Part shown: positions 41,753 to 51,102 of the stretch, piece after piece | Position numbering within the stretch: the stretch's first letter is position 1 | Layout of the letters: every line of letters starts with the position of its first letter | Assembly (NCBI GenBank): GCA_903954065.1 | Contig: CAJBME010000132.1 | Coordinates: 1 to 52,349 of the forward strand | Origin: an uncultured bacterium | Lineage (GTDB): Bacteria > Verrucomicrobiota > Verrucomicrobiia > Verrucomicrobiales > V1-33 | Length of the DNA: 52,349 nt | Direction: 5' to 3' | Translations under genes and position numbers: made by a program | The notes under the pieces: model-generated | What the model saw: the letters and a program-made list of their open reading frames with translations, nothing else | Database searches by the model: none | Told to the model about the DNA's origin: nothing

Positions 41753-42820
41753 CTATTGCCCTCCGGGCCTGACGCCGCTGAGGCGTACGGCGAGGCGCAC
41801 GGCCGCTAGAAGGCTGCCCGCATCTGCCTTCCCCTGCCAGGCAATGTCCCCGGCGGTGCCGTGGTCGACGCTGGTGCGGACGACAGGAAGTCCGAGGGTC
41901 GTATTGACGGCCGAGTCAAAGGCCAGCGCCTTGAGGGGAATGTGACCTTGATCGTGATACATGCAGACAAAGGCATCGGTCGTGCGGCGCCGTGCTGGGA
42001 TGAAACACGTGTCTGGCGGCAGGGGTCCGTGCACATTTAATCCCAAAGCCCGCGCTGCCTGCACGGCGGGAATAATGGCGCGTTCTTCCTCGCCCTGCCC
42101 GAAAAGTCCGCCCTCGCCGGCATGAGGATTCAGGCCGCACACGACGATTTCGGGGTCGGCCACACCCAATCGCCGCAACGCCGCCGCCGTCAGCTCAATC
42201 ACGTCCAAAATCCGCTCGCACCCGAGCAGGGCCGGCACCTCGGCATAGCCGATATGACACGTGACAAACGTGCAGGTGACGACTTCCGACCATTGCATCA
42301 TACACCACTTTTCCGCCCCAGTGCGCTCCGCGAAAATCTCCGTGTGCCCTGGAAATTCAATACCGGCGGCATGCAAGGCCGTCTTGTTAATCGGACCCGT
42401 CGTCACCGCCGAGACCCGCCGGTCCCGCACCGCCGCAATCGCCTGCTCAATGTAACGAAAACTCGCCGCCCCTGTCGCCGCCGTGAACACGCCAGGCTGA
42501 AACACATCGGGCATCTCCAGCCCGGGCAAATGCCAGATCCCCCCAGATTGGCTCCCCGCCTCCTCCAACCCGCCCCACACCCACGCCTCGTCAAATGGCC
42601 AGCCCAAGGCCTCCGCCACCCGCCGCAAGACTCCCGCATCCCCGAAAATCACCGGCTGACACTCCGCCAGCACCGATGCATCCCGTAATAAACGCAAACA
42701 TAACTCCGGCCCGACCCCTGCCGGATCACCCATCGTCACCGCCACCAGAGGCCGCCCAGACCGCAGTCCAGCCAGATTCACGTCCATCCGCTGACCATCC
42801 GGTTGTTCATCCAATTCCAT
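41753..42820 (-). CDS. pdxA: 4-hydroxythreonine-4-phosphate dehydrogenase
   Basis: 355 residues from the ATG at 42820; an ATG at 42787 removes an 11-residue unconserved leader and may be the true start. Motifs are VTMGDPAGVGPEL, GPINKTAL, FPGHTEIFAERTGA, CGLNPHAGEGGLFG and YHDQGHIPLKALAF, which supplies metal-binding His residues. The enzyme oxidises 4-hydroxythreonine 4-phosphate with NAD in de novo pyridoxal phosphate synthesis. The other pdx genes are not here. It marks the return to ordinary chromosome next to the restriction island. Confidence 0.95.
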   Translation of the reverse strand: MELDEQPDGQRMDVNLAGLRSGRPLVAVTMGDPAGVGPELCLRLLRDASVLAECQPVIFGDAGVLRRVAEALGWPFDEAWVWGGLEEAGSQSGGIWHLPGLEMPDVFQPGVFTAATGAASFRYIEQAIAAVRDRRVSAVTTGPINKTALHAAGIEFPGHTEIFAERTGAEKWCMMQWSEVVTCTFVTCHIGYAEVPALLGCERILDVIELTAAALRRLGVADPEIVVCGLNPHAGEGGLFGQGEEERAIIPAVQAARALGLNVHGPLPPDTCFIPARRRTTDAFVCMYHDQGHIPLKALAFDSAVNTTLGLPVVRTSVDHGTAGDIAWQGKADAGSLLAAVRLAVRLSGVRPGGQ

Positions 42821-42884
42821 AAGTCATTCATAGTGCGACCAATCGCAGCCGAGCGCCAGTCGCCACAGCAGAAATGTCACCCGT

Positions 42885-43442
42885 TCAAAGTCCCGCCGGA
42901 TGACGGACGACAAATTGCCTCGTCGACCGCGGACGAGTCGTCCATCGCGGCCCGACCTCGCTGCCACCATGCGTGCTGGTATCAAATCGCAACCCCGCCA
43001 CCACCAAGAAGACATGCCCCTGACGAGCATAAATATCGATCCACCGCCCGTGACCGCGCCGACCAAAATGTCGGAACGGCCCGGATGGCATTGATCCCTT
43101 CATGAGTCCCGCCTTGTTCAGCACATAAGACGCGCCCCCGGAACAATCATACGCGGTATCATGCAGTCGACCGTGTCCGCCGCCTCGACGATAAGGCTTG
43201 CCGCAAATCTCGTTACCTGCCCGAATGGCCCGATGCACCGCAGCCGGGGCTCCTGGAGGCGCCACGGCCCGACCGTCCCGCGTCAGCGTCGCCGTACGCC
43301 CTCGGACATACTCATAGCGGTAACCGTCCCCGGATTTGGATCCAGAACAAGCCCCCAGCCCCATGACGACCGCCATCAAGACCGTCGCCAGAGGCAACCG
43401 CACGAGCCAGCCGCCCGTGAGCCAGTGTCCCCAAGGTTCCAT
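42885..43442 (-). CDS. NlpC/P60-like cell-wall peptidase lipoprotein
   Basis: 185 residues. A hydrophobic signal at about 13-32 ends in GLGAC (lipobox, Cys32). The AYDCSGGASYVL segment carries the nucleophile Cys100, and QGHVFLVVAGLRFDTS supplies the catalytic His143, the NlpC/P60 arrangement; the family cleaves peptide stems of peptidoglycan. The start overlaps the aldolase stop by one base (TAATG), so translation is probably coupled to fructose-bisphosphate aldolase. The assignment rests on motif spacing and is somewhat divergent from typical members. Confidence 0.75.
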   Translation of the reverse strand: MEPWGHWLTGGWLVRLPLATVLMAVVMGLGACSGSKSGDGYRYEYVRGRTATLTRDGRAVAPPGAPAAVHRAIRAGNEICGKPYRRGGGHGRLHDTAYDCSGGASYVLNKAGLMKGSMPSGPFRHFGRRGHGRWIDIYARQGHVFLVVAGLRFDTSTHGGSEVGPRWTTRPRSTRQFVVRHPAGL

Positions 43443-44473
43443 TAGCGCGTGCCGAAAATCGTCCGCCCGGTACTCCGCAGATCGTCACACGCCTGCTTCA
43501 TCCGGTCACACAATCCTTGCTCACCCTTCTTCAAATACGCACGCGGATCGTACGCCTTTTTGTCGCCGATCTCCCCGTCAATTTTCAAAACCCCTTCGTA
43601 ATTCTTCATCATATGGTCCACCAACGGACGGGTGAATGCATATTGCGTGTCTGTGTCAATGTTCATTTTCACAACACCGTAGGCCAGTGTCTCCCGGATT
43701 TCTTCCAACGGCGTGCCCGACCCGCCGTGAAACACCAAATCAAATTCCGCCGCCCGTCCGTACCGCTCCATCACCGCATCCTGACCATGCTTCAGAATCT
43801 CCGGACGCAACTTGACCGCCCCCGGCTTGTACGTGCCATGCACATTGCCAAAGGTCGCCGCAAACATATACCGCCCCAGCCCCTTCAACGACTCATACAC
43901 TTCCACCATGTCCTCCGGCGTCGTGTACAACTTCTCCGCAGCCACCCCGGACGTATCATGGCCATCCTCCTCCCCACCGACCACGCCCGCTTCTACTTCC
44001 AGAATAATCTCCAGATCCGCACACTGCCTGAGCAGCGCCGCACTCAACTTCATGTTCTCTCCTAACGGAAGTTCCGAAGCATCAAGCATATGGGAATTAA
44101 ACAAATTTCCCAGCCCAGCCTTCCGGCGCGCCGCCGTGGCCGCCAACAATGGCTCCAAAAATTTCCCCACTTTGTCCGGCTGACAATGGTCGGTATGCAG
44201 CGCCACCAAAACATCATATCTCTCCGCCAGTCGGTGCGTCGCCTCAGCCAACACAATCGCCCCCAAGGCCATGTCCTTCAATGACGTGCCCGATGCAAAC
44301 TGCCCGCCACCCGTCGATACCTGAATAATGCCGTCAGACTTCGACTCCGCAAAGGCCTTGAGTGCCCCGTTAATGGTCGGCAAACTGGTGACATTGATCG
44401 CTGGATACGCGTAGTCGCCGGCCTGCGCAGCATCAAGCATGGCAGCATATTGTTGAGGTGTGGCAATGGGCAT
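43442..44473 (-). CDS. fbaA: Fructose-bisphosphate aldolase, class II
   Basis: 343 residues from the ATG at 44473; an upstream in-frame extension to 44584 is not conserved. Motifs are AINVTSLPTINGALKAF, STGGGQFASG, ALHTDHCQPDK (catalytic Asp and a zinc His), LEVEAGVVGGEEDGHD, FGNVHGTYKPG (zinc His) and VFHGGSGTP (zinc His). The zinc enzyme interconverts fructose 1,6-bisphosphate with dihydroxyacetone phosphate and glyceraldehyde 3-phosphate in glycolysis and gluconeogenesis. It is the first gene of a two-gene unit with the NlpC/P60-like lipoprotein. Confidence 0.95.
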   Translation of the reverse strand: MPIATPQQYAAMLDAAQAGDYAYPAINVTSLPTINGALKAFAESKSDGIIQVSTGGGQFASGTSLKDMALGAIVLAEATHRLAERYDVLVALHTDHCQPDKVGKFLEPLLAATAARRKAGLGNLFNSHMLDASELPLGENMKLSAALLRQCADLEIILEVEAGVVGGEEDGHDTSGVAAEKLYTTPEDMVEVYESLKGLGRYMFAATFGNVHGTYKPGAVKLRPEILKHGQDAVMERYGRAAEFDLVFHGGSGTPLEEIRETLAYGVVKMNIDTDTQYAFTRPLVDHMMKNYEGVLKIDGEIGDKKAYDPRAYLKKGEQGLCDRMKQACDDLRSTGRTIFGTR

Positions 44474-44730
44474 GAGATGAAGTGTGGATGGTAAAATGAA
44501 GCAAACGCGAATGATCCGCGCTAATCCCCCCACCGAAGCGCGGACTGGCGCAGACGCAACTTTTCGCTTCACTTCTGGTTGCAAGGATCATGCCAGCTTC
44601 TTCACTCATCTTTTGAGTCCTCCTGCTGACGTCGTCCTTCAGTCACGCCAGCGCCACCGCGGACACTCCCGCCACTGCCACTCCGGCCCCAGGAATCGCC
44701 GCGCTGCTGGCCGCTCCCCCAGAAGCTCAG

Positions 44731-46089
44731 CTACTGCATCGCCGGTTTGAGAGCAGGATCATCGAGATCGAGGCGGTACAGGATCTGATTGTAATTATAA
44801 CGGGGGGTGGGTCGCGGGCGGTCTGCGAATTCCGCGGTGTATGTCCCTTCGAAAACGATGAAGCTCGCTCCGTCCGGCACGAGTTCGGCGTGGATTCTTG
44901 GATTATAGAAGGTGTAATTCTGATGAGTCACGATCTTGACGGCGGGCCCCCATGGACCGAGTGGCGAAGCGCTTTCCGCATACCACAATTCGCCCACAGT
45001 GGATGGTTTTCCGTTCATTTGCGTAAAGACAGTGATCCACCGTTGTCGATGCGGGTTCCACACGACTGACCCGCGATGCGGCTCCACCGGACCGCTTCCA
45101 TCAGCGGCCTGGGGCGCGGCGGCGGCAGGAAAGCGTTCCCACGTCGCTGGCGTCTGCCAAGCGCTGAAGGTGGCTGGCATGCGCAGCACTGGAAATGGGT
45201 CGCCATATAACAACCACTCGCGTCCGCCATCGTCCTTCCAAAGAAAAGGATGCCCCAACGGCATCGATGGCTTTGGGGTTTCGCCCGCGCGCCACATCAC
45301 TTTTTCCACGGCAAATGCCTCCTTCACGTCATCCCACACACACAGTCCCGATTCATATTCTTCGAGGAAATTTCGAATCTTGGCATAACTGGCCACCAGC
45401 CGGTCGGTCCCATCCGCCGCGGGCAGACTGAACAATCCACCCAGCCACGTCGGCCCGGGCCCGGGAAAGGTTGCCACCGCCCGCACTGACTGCTCCGCAT
45501 CGCGAAAATACTGGAAATCCAACGCCACCGGCGGCTCGAATCGATCGAGCGGACGCAGCGGCGTCGAGGCCCCGGTCATGTGGAAAATCCCCAGTGGATA
45601 GTGCGGCAATGTGGTATCGCCCCAAAACCAGAGCAACCGGCCGCGATGACGGACCAGCTGCACCGAGTCACAGCCGAACACCCCCGTCTCCGCGAGTGGC
45701 GGCGCCTGCCCCAAGGCCATGGCTTCCGCATACCGCCCAGCCCCCGTCAATCGCCCCAATCGCTTCGCCACCATCGATCGATCCACCTCCAGCCGGTGCC
45801 GCCCGCCCGCCGTGGGCCGGACTCGCACTCCCCGGTACCCAAATCCATCCGGCTTGACTTCATAGCCATGGCTTTGGACGTGAAAATACACTTCTCGATC
45901 GAATAACTCCGGGGCGGAAATCGCCACCAGTCCGAAATTGTCGCTGCAAAACGTCGCCTCATGCGTCGTGCGCAATTCCACCAACGGAACCGGCCATCCG
46001 TTTTCACGGTCAACAATTTCAAAACAAAACGGTTCCGCCGCCGGCATCGAGGCCAAAAGCACACCATAAAAAGCCATCAGTAGTCGCAT
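44731..46089 (-). CDS. Secreted beta-propeller-like protein (possibly DUF4185-related)
   Basis: 452 residues. A short signal peptide (MRLLMAFYGVLLASMPAAEP) is followed by a small beta domain (about 22-95) that looks like a carboxypeptidase-regulatory-like fold (GWPVPLVELRTTHEATFCSDNFGLV). A large propeller-like domain comes next, with blade-like segments (RGRLLWFWGDTTLPHYPLG, GSVVWNPHRQRWITVFTQM, GELWYAESASPLGPWGPAVK). The segment WFWGDT and the blade style recall DUF4185 and five-bladed glycoside hydrolases. No catalytic residues can be assigned with confidence. A function in handling sugars outside the cytoplasm is only a guess. Confidence 0.7.
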   Translation of the reverse strand: MRLLMAFYGVLLASMPAAEPFCFEIVDRENGWPVPLVELRTTHEATFCSDNFGLVAISAPELFDREVYFHVQSHGYEVKPDGFGYRGVRVRPTAGGRHRLEVDRSMVAKRLGRLTGAGRYAEAMALGQAPPLAETGVFGCDSVQLVRHRGRLLWFWGDTTLPHYPLGIFHMTGASTPLRPLDRFEPPVALDFQYFRDAEQSVRAVATFPGPGPTWLGGLFSLPAADGTDRLVASYAKIRNFLEEYESGLCVWDDVKEAFAVEKVMWRAGETPKPSMPLGHPFLWKDDGGREWLLYGDPFPVLRMPATFSAWQTPATWERFPAAAAPQAADGSGPVEPHRGSVVWNPHRQRWITVFTQMNGKPSTVGELWYAESASPLGPWGPAVKIVTHQNYTFYNPRIHAELVPDGASFIVFEGTYTAEFADRPRPTPRYNYNQILYRLDLDDPALKPAMQ

Positions 46090-46352
46090 GGGAAAACAAA
46101 GGGGGGAAATGACGACACCTATCTCCCAAGGCCGCGCCTTGGGTGAACCGTCTCACCTTGCCGACGGCCGCCGCCGCGGCCAACACAAATAAATCGCCGT
46201 CGCCGCCTGCTTGAGTTGCCACGCGCTCCCGCTTCCATCGCCACGCGCTTGATGACCGAGACATAAACTTTCTGGCCATCGCTCCCCAACCGCGGCATCA
46301 TCACATATCGCGCTGCCAGACCTGCGCCCTCATTCCTCCTCCCGCCACCCTC

Positions 46353-47885
46353 ATGTTCACGCCTTTACTCTCCGCTGCCGCCGGACCGGAACGGTCCCGG
46401 TCGTGGCCGTTTTCCTTGGCATGGGTGGCTGCCGTCTTGCTACTGACCATCCTCCCCCCCACGGCCCGCTCGCAGTCGCCGGGGACGGCCCCATGGCGTT
46501 ACACGCTGGTTCATGGCGCGACGTGGGTCGATGATTGTCCGATCTGCGGCCGCCCCACAATCCTCCTGCCCTTACGGGGAACGTTTGATTTGCAATGGGT
46601 TCGCGAAGATCCGTTATACCAGTACTACGCGCTGGAAAACATCCGCTTCGAAGCCGGAGGGGAAGGCGGACCGCGTTACCTTCTGACTGGCCGCGGGGAA
46701 TATCGATTTGGCGGCGAGGTCGCGCTCACCCGACGACTCACGCTCGACCTCAAGGTCGACAATGGCACCACCGTCCACTTGGATTCTGCTCCCGGCCCTG
46801 TGCAACGACCTTGGCCCATGCTGCAGGCCGAGTCCCGGCAGACCAACGGCTCGCTCGTGCAGGAATTTTCGCTAAATCTCGCCGCGGCGCCATTTCATGA
46901 CCTGTGGTTCTCAACCCAACAGGGCCTCACTTCCGGTGCCACCCCGCCCCCGTTCACTTCGTTCCCGGAAAGCAGCCTGCTATCAAAACAAGGCCGGGCC
47001 GTCTCATCCAATTTTGAACTCACCCGCTCCCTCGGCATGATGCCCATCGTCCCCGATCTCGGACTGGACGCCGTGACCGTACAACCCGGTGGAGAAATCG
47101 CCTTCTCCACCCGCATCGACGCCTTCAGCGAAAGACTGGGCCCGCTCAGCCACGGTGACGTCCTGTCGAATCAGGGCCGTCTCCTCTGGAAAAATAAAGA
47201 CCTGATCGCCGCCTTCCAGCCGATGCCCCCGTCCTCCCCCACCGGGCTGGATGCCCTTCACTTCCCGCCCGGTGAAAAAACCGTGTATTTCTCGACCACT
47301 ACCGGATTTTTCTCAGAAAAACTCGGCCGCTCTCTCCAGCGGGGCGACCTGCTCTCGACCGACGGAACCGTCATCAAATCGCACGCTAGCCTGCTCGCAA
47401 ACTTCCACCCGAAAGACACTGGCGCGCCACCAGACTTCGGCCTCGATGCCGTTTTTGTCTGGCCCAGCGGCGAGGTTTGGTTTTCCACCGAGGAATCATT
47501 TGATGACCTAACCCTCGGACCTCTCGGGGCCGGTGACCTACTCAGCGATAGCGGATATGTCGTCTTTAAGAACCTCGATCTCGTTGGCCCCTTCTCGCCC
47601 CTGGAGGACCTCGCTGACTTCGGTCTGGATGCCCTGTGCCTCGTCACCGATGCTTTTCCCCCTCCAGCCACTCCGCCCACCATCAACCAGTTCGATATCT
47701 CGCCGCCCGCCACCAGCCTGCACCTCGAGTGGTCAGGATCCGGCCGGTTCTTTCAAGTGATGGGCTCTCCCAGCCCCGCCGGTCCGTACGTCCCAGTGTC
47801 GCCCGTGCAGTGCGATTCGTTCTTCGATCAATCGAACCCACTGAAGTTTCATCCAGAGTTTTATTTTCGGGTGCGTCAGTGGTAG
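46353..47885 (+). CDS. Secreted repeat protein of unknown function
   Basis: 510 residues with a signal peptide (about 20-42, LAWVAAVLLLTILPP). An N-terminal beta-rich part includes a CPIC pair near residue 68. From about 228, three related units of about 60 residues each begin GLDA(V/L) and contain (I/V)xFST, GDxLS and a stretch of Phe/Leu/Asn; a fourth partial copy (FGLDALCLV) follows. The last 60 residues form the YFRV-ending module (LHLEWSGSGRFFQVMG ... FYFRVRQW) seen in other secreted proteins here. No enzyme family is evident. recF begins 11 bases after the stop. Confidence 0.68.
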   Translation: MFTPLLSAAAGPERSRSWPFSLAWVAAVLLLTILPPTARSQSPGTAPWRYTLVHGATWVDDCPICGRPTILLPLRGTFDLQWVREDPLYQYYALENIRFEAGGEGGPRYLLTGRGEYRFGGEVALTRRLTLDLKVDNGTTVHLDSAPGPVQRPWPMLQAESRQTNGSLVQEFSLNLAAAPFHDLWFSTQQGLTSGATPPPFTSFPESSLLSKQGRAVSSNFELTRSLGMMPIVPDLGLDAVTVQPGGEIAFSTRIDAFSERLGPLSHGDVLSNQGRLLWKNKDLIAAFQPMPPSSPTGLDALHFPPGEKTVYFSTTTGFFSEKLGRSLQRGDLLSTDGTVIKSHASLLANFHPKDTGAPPDFGLDAVFVWPSGEVWFSTEESFDDLTLGPLGAGDLLSDSGYVVFKNLDLVGPFSPLEDLADFGLDALCLVTDAFPPPATPPTINQFDISPPATSLHLEWSGSGRFFQVMGSPSPAGPYVPVSPVQCDSFFDQSNPLKFHPEFYFRVRQW

Positions 47886-47896
47886 TACCACCCGTC

Positions 47897-49042
47897 ATGG
47901 CTCACCTTGCCGCGCTGCGCGCCGAAAATTTCCGATGTTTTGACCGGCTAGCCTGCGAGTTCGGCCCCGGGACGACCGCGTTCATCGGCGATAATGCCCA
48001 AGGGAAAACCAGCGTACTCGAAGCCGTCTGCGTCCTGCTGCGCCTCCAGTCGCCACGCACCACAACCCTGACGGAGCTATGCCGGTTCGGCCAAGACCAC
48101 GGTTTCGGTCTCTCCGGCGATCTGGCCCCGGCCGCCGCTTCTCTCAGACCGCCTACCGGGCCCGAATCCGGGCCAGACGCCGATGCCACCGTCCCCGAGC
48201 CGCCGTGCACTCTGAAATTCGTTTGGCATCAGGGACAACGCCGCCTCCAAGCCGCCGGCCAAGACGCCCTCGGCCCGTCACGCTACCTCGCCCGCAGCGC
48301 CGTCCTCGTCTGGATGGGGAATGACGATCTCTCGCTCATCCGTGGCCCGGGCGAAGGGCGCCGGCGGTACCTCGATTTCCTCGGCACCCAAGCGTTTCCC
48401 TCCTACCGACCCGCCCTGCTCGCCTACGACAAAGCCCTGCGCTCCCGCAACCGCCTGCTCAAGGATGACCGGCCCGACGCACGCCAGATCGCCGCTTATA
48501 CCGCCCCACTCATCGAGCATGGTACCACCCTGACCCAGCTCCGCCATCACCTAGTCACCGAACTCAAACCCTGGGCTGCCGCCGCCCATTGCGAAATCAG
48601 CGAAAACCCCGCCGAATCTCTCGAGATTTCCTATCAGGGGAGCGCCACCACCGACTTCGCCGCCGCCCTGGCCGCCAGCCACCCGGAGGAAACTCGACGC
48701 CGACTCACGCTGGTCGGCCCCCACCGCGACGACGTTCCCCTCGTCCTCAACAACCGCCCCGCCGCCGCCTTCGCCTCTGAAGGACAACAACGCACCCTCG
48801 CCCTCGCCCTCAAACTCGCCCAAGCCCGCCTGCTCCACTCCCTCCACGGCCGGCCCCCCATCCTCCTCCTCGATGACATCTTCGGAGAACTCGACCCGCG
48901 GCGTCGCAATGCACTTCTCCGCGCCCTGCCCCCGGGCTCCCAACAACTCATCACCACCACCCATCTCGAATGGGCCTCCTCCGGATTTCAACCGGAATAC
49001 CTCTACCGCGTCCATCAAGGAACTCTCACCCCCGCTCACTAA
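47897..49042 (+). CDS. recF: DNA replication and repair protein RecF
   Basis: 381 residues from the ATG at 47897. Walker A GDNAQGKTS (about 31-39), the SMC-type signature SEGQQRTLALALKLAQ, Walker B PPILLLDDIFGELD and the D-loop region that follows are all RecF-like, as is the N-terminal LRAENFRCFDRL. RecF loads RecA at gapped DNA with RecO and RecR. It is not beside dnaA/dnaN/gyrB, its frequent location, but 11 bases after a secreted repeat protein gene. An in-frame frame back to 47636 overlaps that gene and is not used. Confidence 0.93.
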   Translation: MAHLAALRAENFRCFDRLACEFGPGTTAFIGDNAQGKTSVLEAVCVLLRLQSPRTTTLTELCRFGQDHGFGLSGDLAPAAASLRPPTGPESGPDADATVPEPPCTLKFVWHQGQRRLQAAGQDALGPSRYLARSAVLVWMGNDDLSLIRGPGEGRRRYLDFLGTQAFPSYRPALLAYDKALRSRNRLLKDDRPDARQIAAYTAPLIEHGTTLTQLRHHLVTELKPWAAAAHCEISENPAESLEISYQGSATTDFAAALAASHPEETRRRLTLVGPHRDDVPLVLNNRPAAAFASEGQQRTLALALKLAQARLLHSLHGRPPILLLDDIFGELDPRRRNALLRALPPGSQQLITTTHLEWASSGFQPEYLYRVHQGTLTPAH

Positions 49043-49176
49043 ACCCCATCGGCACTTGTAAATGACGGATGATTCTTGAAAGATTCTCGAAAATCCAAAT
49101 TTTTCCGTTGCCATCCGCGCATCCGGGTTTATTGGCTCTCTCCCCGCGCGCACGGTTTTCGCCGTACCGCTTATAT

Positions 49177-49252
49177 GGCTTGGTAGCTCAGTCGGTAGAG
49201 CAGAGGATTGAAAATCCTCGTGTCGGCGGTTCGATTCCGTCCCAAGCCACCA
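49177..49252 (+). tRNA. tRNA-Phe (anticodon GAA)
   Basis: Acceptor stem GGCTTGG (49177-49183) pairs with CCAAGCC (49242-49248), followed by A and an encoded CCA. The D arm (GCTC AGTCGGTA GAGC), the anticodon arm (AGGAT TGAAAAT CCT-type loop with GAA) and the T arm (GCGG TTCGATTCC) all fold properly, giving a 76-base cloverleaf. Confidence 0.95.
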
Positions 49253-49458
49253 CTTTATTACCTTAATTCACGGGAATTTTGAGGGAGTGGTCTCGGTGGG
49301 AGCTTCTGCTCCTCCTTCGCTTACGACATAGACATGCGAAGCTTCGGAGTGAAGACCGGTGATGGACAAGTGGAAATCCATCGCTATGTCCCCTCCAGTC
49401 GTTTCCTTGATACGGGCCGTGGAGTCTGGTCGGGAGCGCCATCTGGAGAATTGCCACT

Positions 49459-50934
49459 ATGTCTGCCCTTACTGATCAGCCCCTCAACAGCCCGCATCCT
49501 CGCGGGATCTACACCCTTTATTTTACTGAGATGTGGGAGCGCATGAGTTATTATGGCATGCGGGCGCTGTTGATTCTTTACATGACGGCCGAACTGGCTC
49601 GCGGCGGACTAGGGCTGGATGATGCGACGGCCGGAGCCATCTATGGTCTCTACACCTGTGCGGTTTATCTGGTGGCGTTGCCGGGCGGCTGGATTTCGGA
49701 CCGCCTGATCGGACCGCAGCGCGCCGTTCTGTTTGGCGGGTGCATCATTGCCCTCGGGCATTTCGTGCTCGCGGTGCCTGACACCCGAGCATTTTTTGCT
49801 GGTCTGTTGCTAGTGATACTCGGCACCTCCCTGCTGAAACCCAATGCCAGCGCGCTCGTGGGCACGCTTTATCCAGAGGGAGGCGCCCGCCGCGATGCCG
49901 GCTTCACCTTGTTTTACATGGGGGTCAATCTGGGCGCCTTCATTGGCCCGATTGTCTGCGGCCTGCTAGGGGAAAAACTAAACTGGCACTATGGATTTGC
50001 GGCCTCGGGGGTAGGCATGGTTCTGGGGGTTGTTCAATATTGTTTGACGCGGCATCATTTGGGTGAGGCGGGGCTTCACCCTCCGGCGCCCAGCCTCACG
50101 CCAGGTCGTGATTGGGGATTCATTGGGGCCGCGCTCGTAGCCCTCGCCGTTGTCACTGGCCTCGCCTTTGCTGGGGTCATTGTCATCCGCCCGATCGCCC
50201 TCGCCAAAGGGGCCACGGTCGCCATCGTCGCCGTCGCAGTCCTCTGGTTTGCGTGGGCTTTCCTTCTGGCTCGGTTGACCACCGTGGAAAAAAAACGTCT
50301 GTCTGTCGTGGCCATACTTTTTCTGGCCTCTGCCCTGTTCTGGTCTGGTTTTGAACAGGTTGGATCGGTGATGAACCTATTTGCCGAGCGCTATACCAAC
50401 CGCACGGTCCTCGGGTTTGAGGTGCCGGCCGGATGGTTTCAATCCATCAACGCCCTCTTGATCCTGATGCTGGCCCTACCGGTCTCCGCCATGTGGCTGG
50501 GACTGGCCCGCCGCGGCTCACTGCCGTCGCTGGCCGGTAAATTTGCCGCTGGCCTGCTCTTGCTCGCCGCCGGGTTTGTCGTCATGCACTTTGCGGCCCG
50601 CTCCGCCCTCTCCGCCGGCCGGGTCACCGGCCTCTGGCTGTGCACCACCTACCTGCTGCACACCATCGGTGAATTATTCCTCAGCCCGGTCGGACTGAGC
50701 GCCGTCACCAAACTGGCCCCCACCCGCCTGGCCAGCCAGACGATGGGCATCTGGTTTCTCGCCACCTCCCTCGGGAACCTGCTGGCCGGCCTGCTCGCCA
50801 GTGGCATGAGCAGTGAAAATGCCGCAGGCATGCCCGCCCAGTTCATGCACGTGGCCATCATCGCCGGCAGCGGCGGCCTCATCCTGCTCGCCCTTTCTCC
50901 GTTCATCCGACGCCTCATCCCCGGCATCCATTAA
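49459..50934 (+). CDS. POT/PTR2-family proton-coupled oligopeptide transporter
   Basis: 491 residues with about 12-14 membrane helices. The first helix carries EMWERMSYYG, the ExxER(F)xxYG signature used for proton coupling and peptide binding in POT transporters. GTSLLKPNASALVGTLYPEGGARRDAGFTLFYMGVNLGAFIGP is the PTR2-type segment (seen as TSLLKPN ... GFTLFYMGVNLGAF). It imports di- and tripeptides with protons. It lies after tRNA-Phe, with 206 bases between them holding no gene. A hairpin follows. Confidence 0.93.
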   Translation: MSALTDQPLNSPHPRGIYTLYFTEMWERMSYYGMRALLILYMTAELARGGLGLDDATAGAIYGLYTCAVYLVALPGGWISDRLIGPQRAVLFGGCIIALGHFVLAVPDTRAFFAGLLLVILGTSLLKPNASALVGTLYPEGGARRDAGFTLFYMGVNLGAFIGPIVCGLLGEKLNWHYGFAASGVGMVLGVVQYCLTRHHLGEAGLHPPAPSLTPGRDWGFIGAALVALAVVTGLAFAGVIVIRPIALAKGATVAIVAVAVLWFAWAFLLARLTTVEKKRLSVVAILFLASALFWSGFEQVGSVMNLFAERYTNRTVLGFEVPAGWFQSINALLILMLALPVSAMWLGLARRGSLPSLAGKFAAGLLLLAAGFVVMHFAARSALSAGRVTGLWLCTTYLLHTIGELFLSPVGLSAVTKLAPTRLASQTMGIWFLATSLGNLLAGLLASGMSSENAAGMPAQFMHVAIIAGSGGLILLALSPFIRRLIPGIH

Positions 50935-51032
50935 TCCAACCCGCGGGCCGAACATGGCCGGACTTGGGCGCTGCCCGGCCCCGGTCAGCCCCTAGACGAT
51001 CAGCACCCAGTCGGCGCACCCACCTCCTTCGG

Positions 51033-51049
51033 CCGCGCGAACCGCGCGG
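51033..51049 (+). terminator. possible terminator hairpin after the peptide transporter gene
   Basis: CCGCGCG and CGCGCGG form a perfect seven-base stem around AAC, followed by a pyrimidine-rich TTCCCCTTCTCTTC stretch. It lies about 100 bases after the stop at 50934. Confidence 0.4.
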
Positions 51050-51102
51050 TTCCCCTTCTCTTCTGCTTGGCAGACGGCCGGGACGGGTCATATTGTGCCA
51101 CC

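Noticed and set aside
49069..49266. A 65-codon plus-strand frame over the tRNA
   Set aside because: Its protein-like LVAQSVEQRIENPRVGGSIP stretch is the translation of the tRNA-Phe cloverleaf, a familiar false gene.
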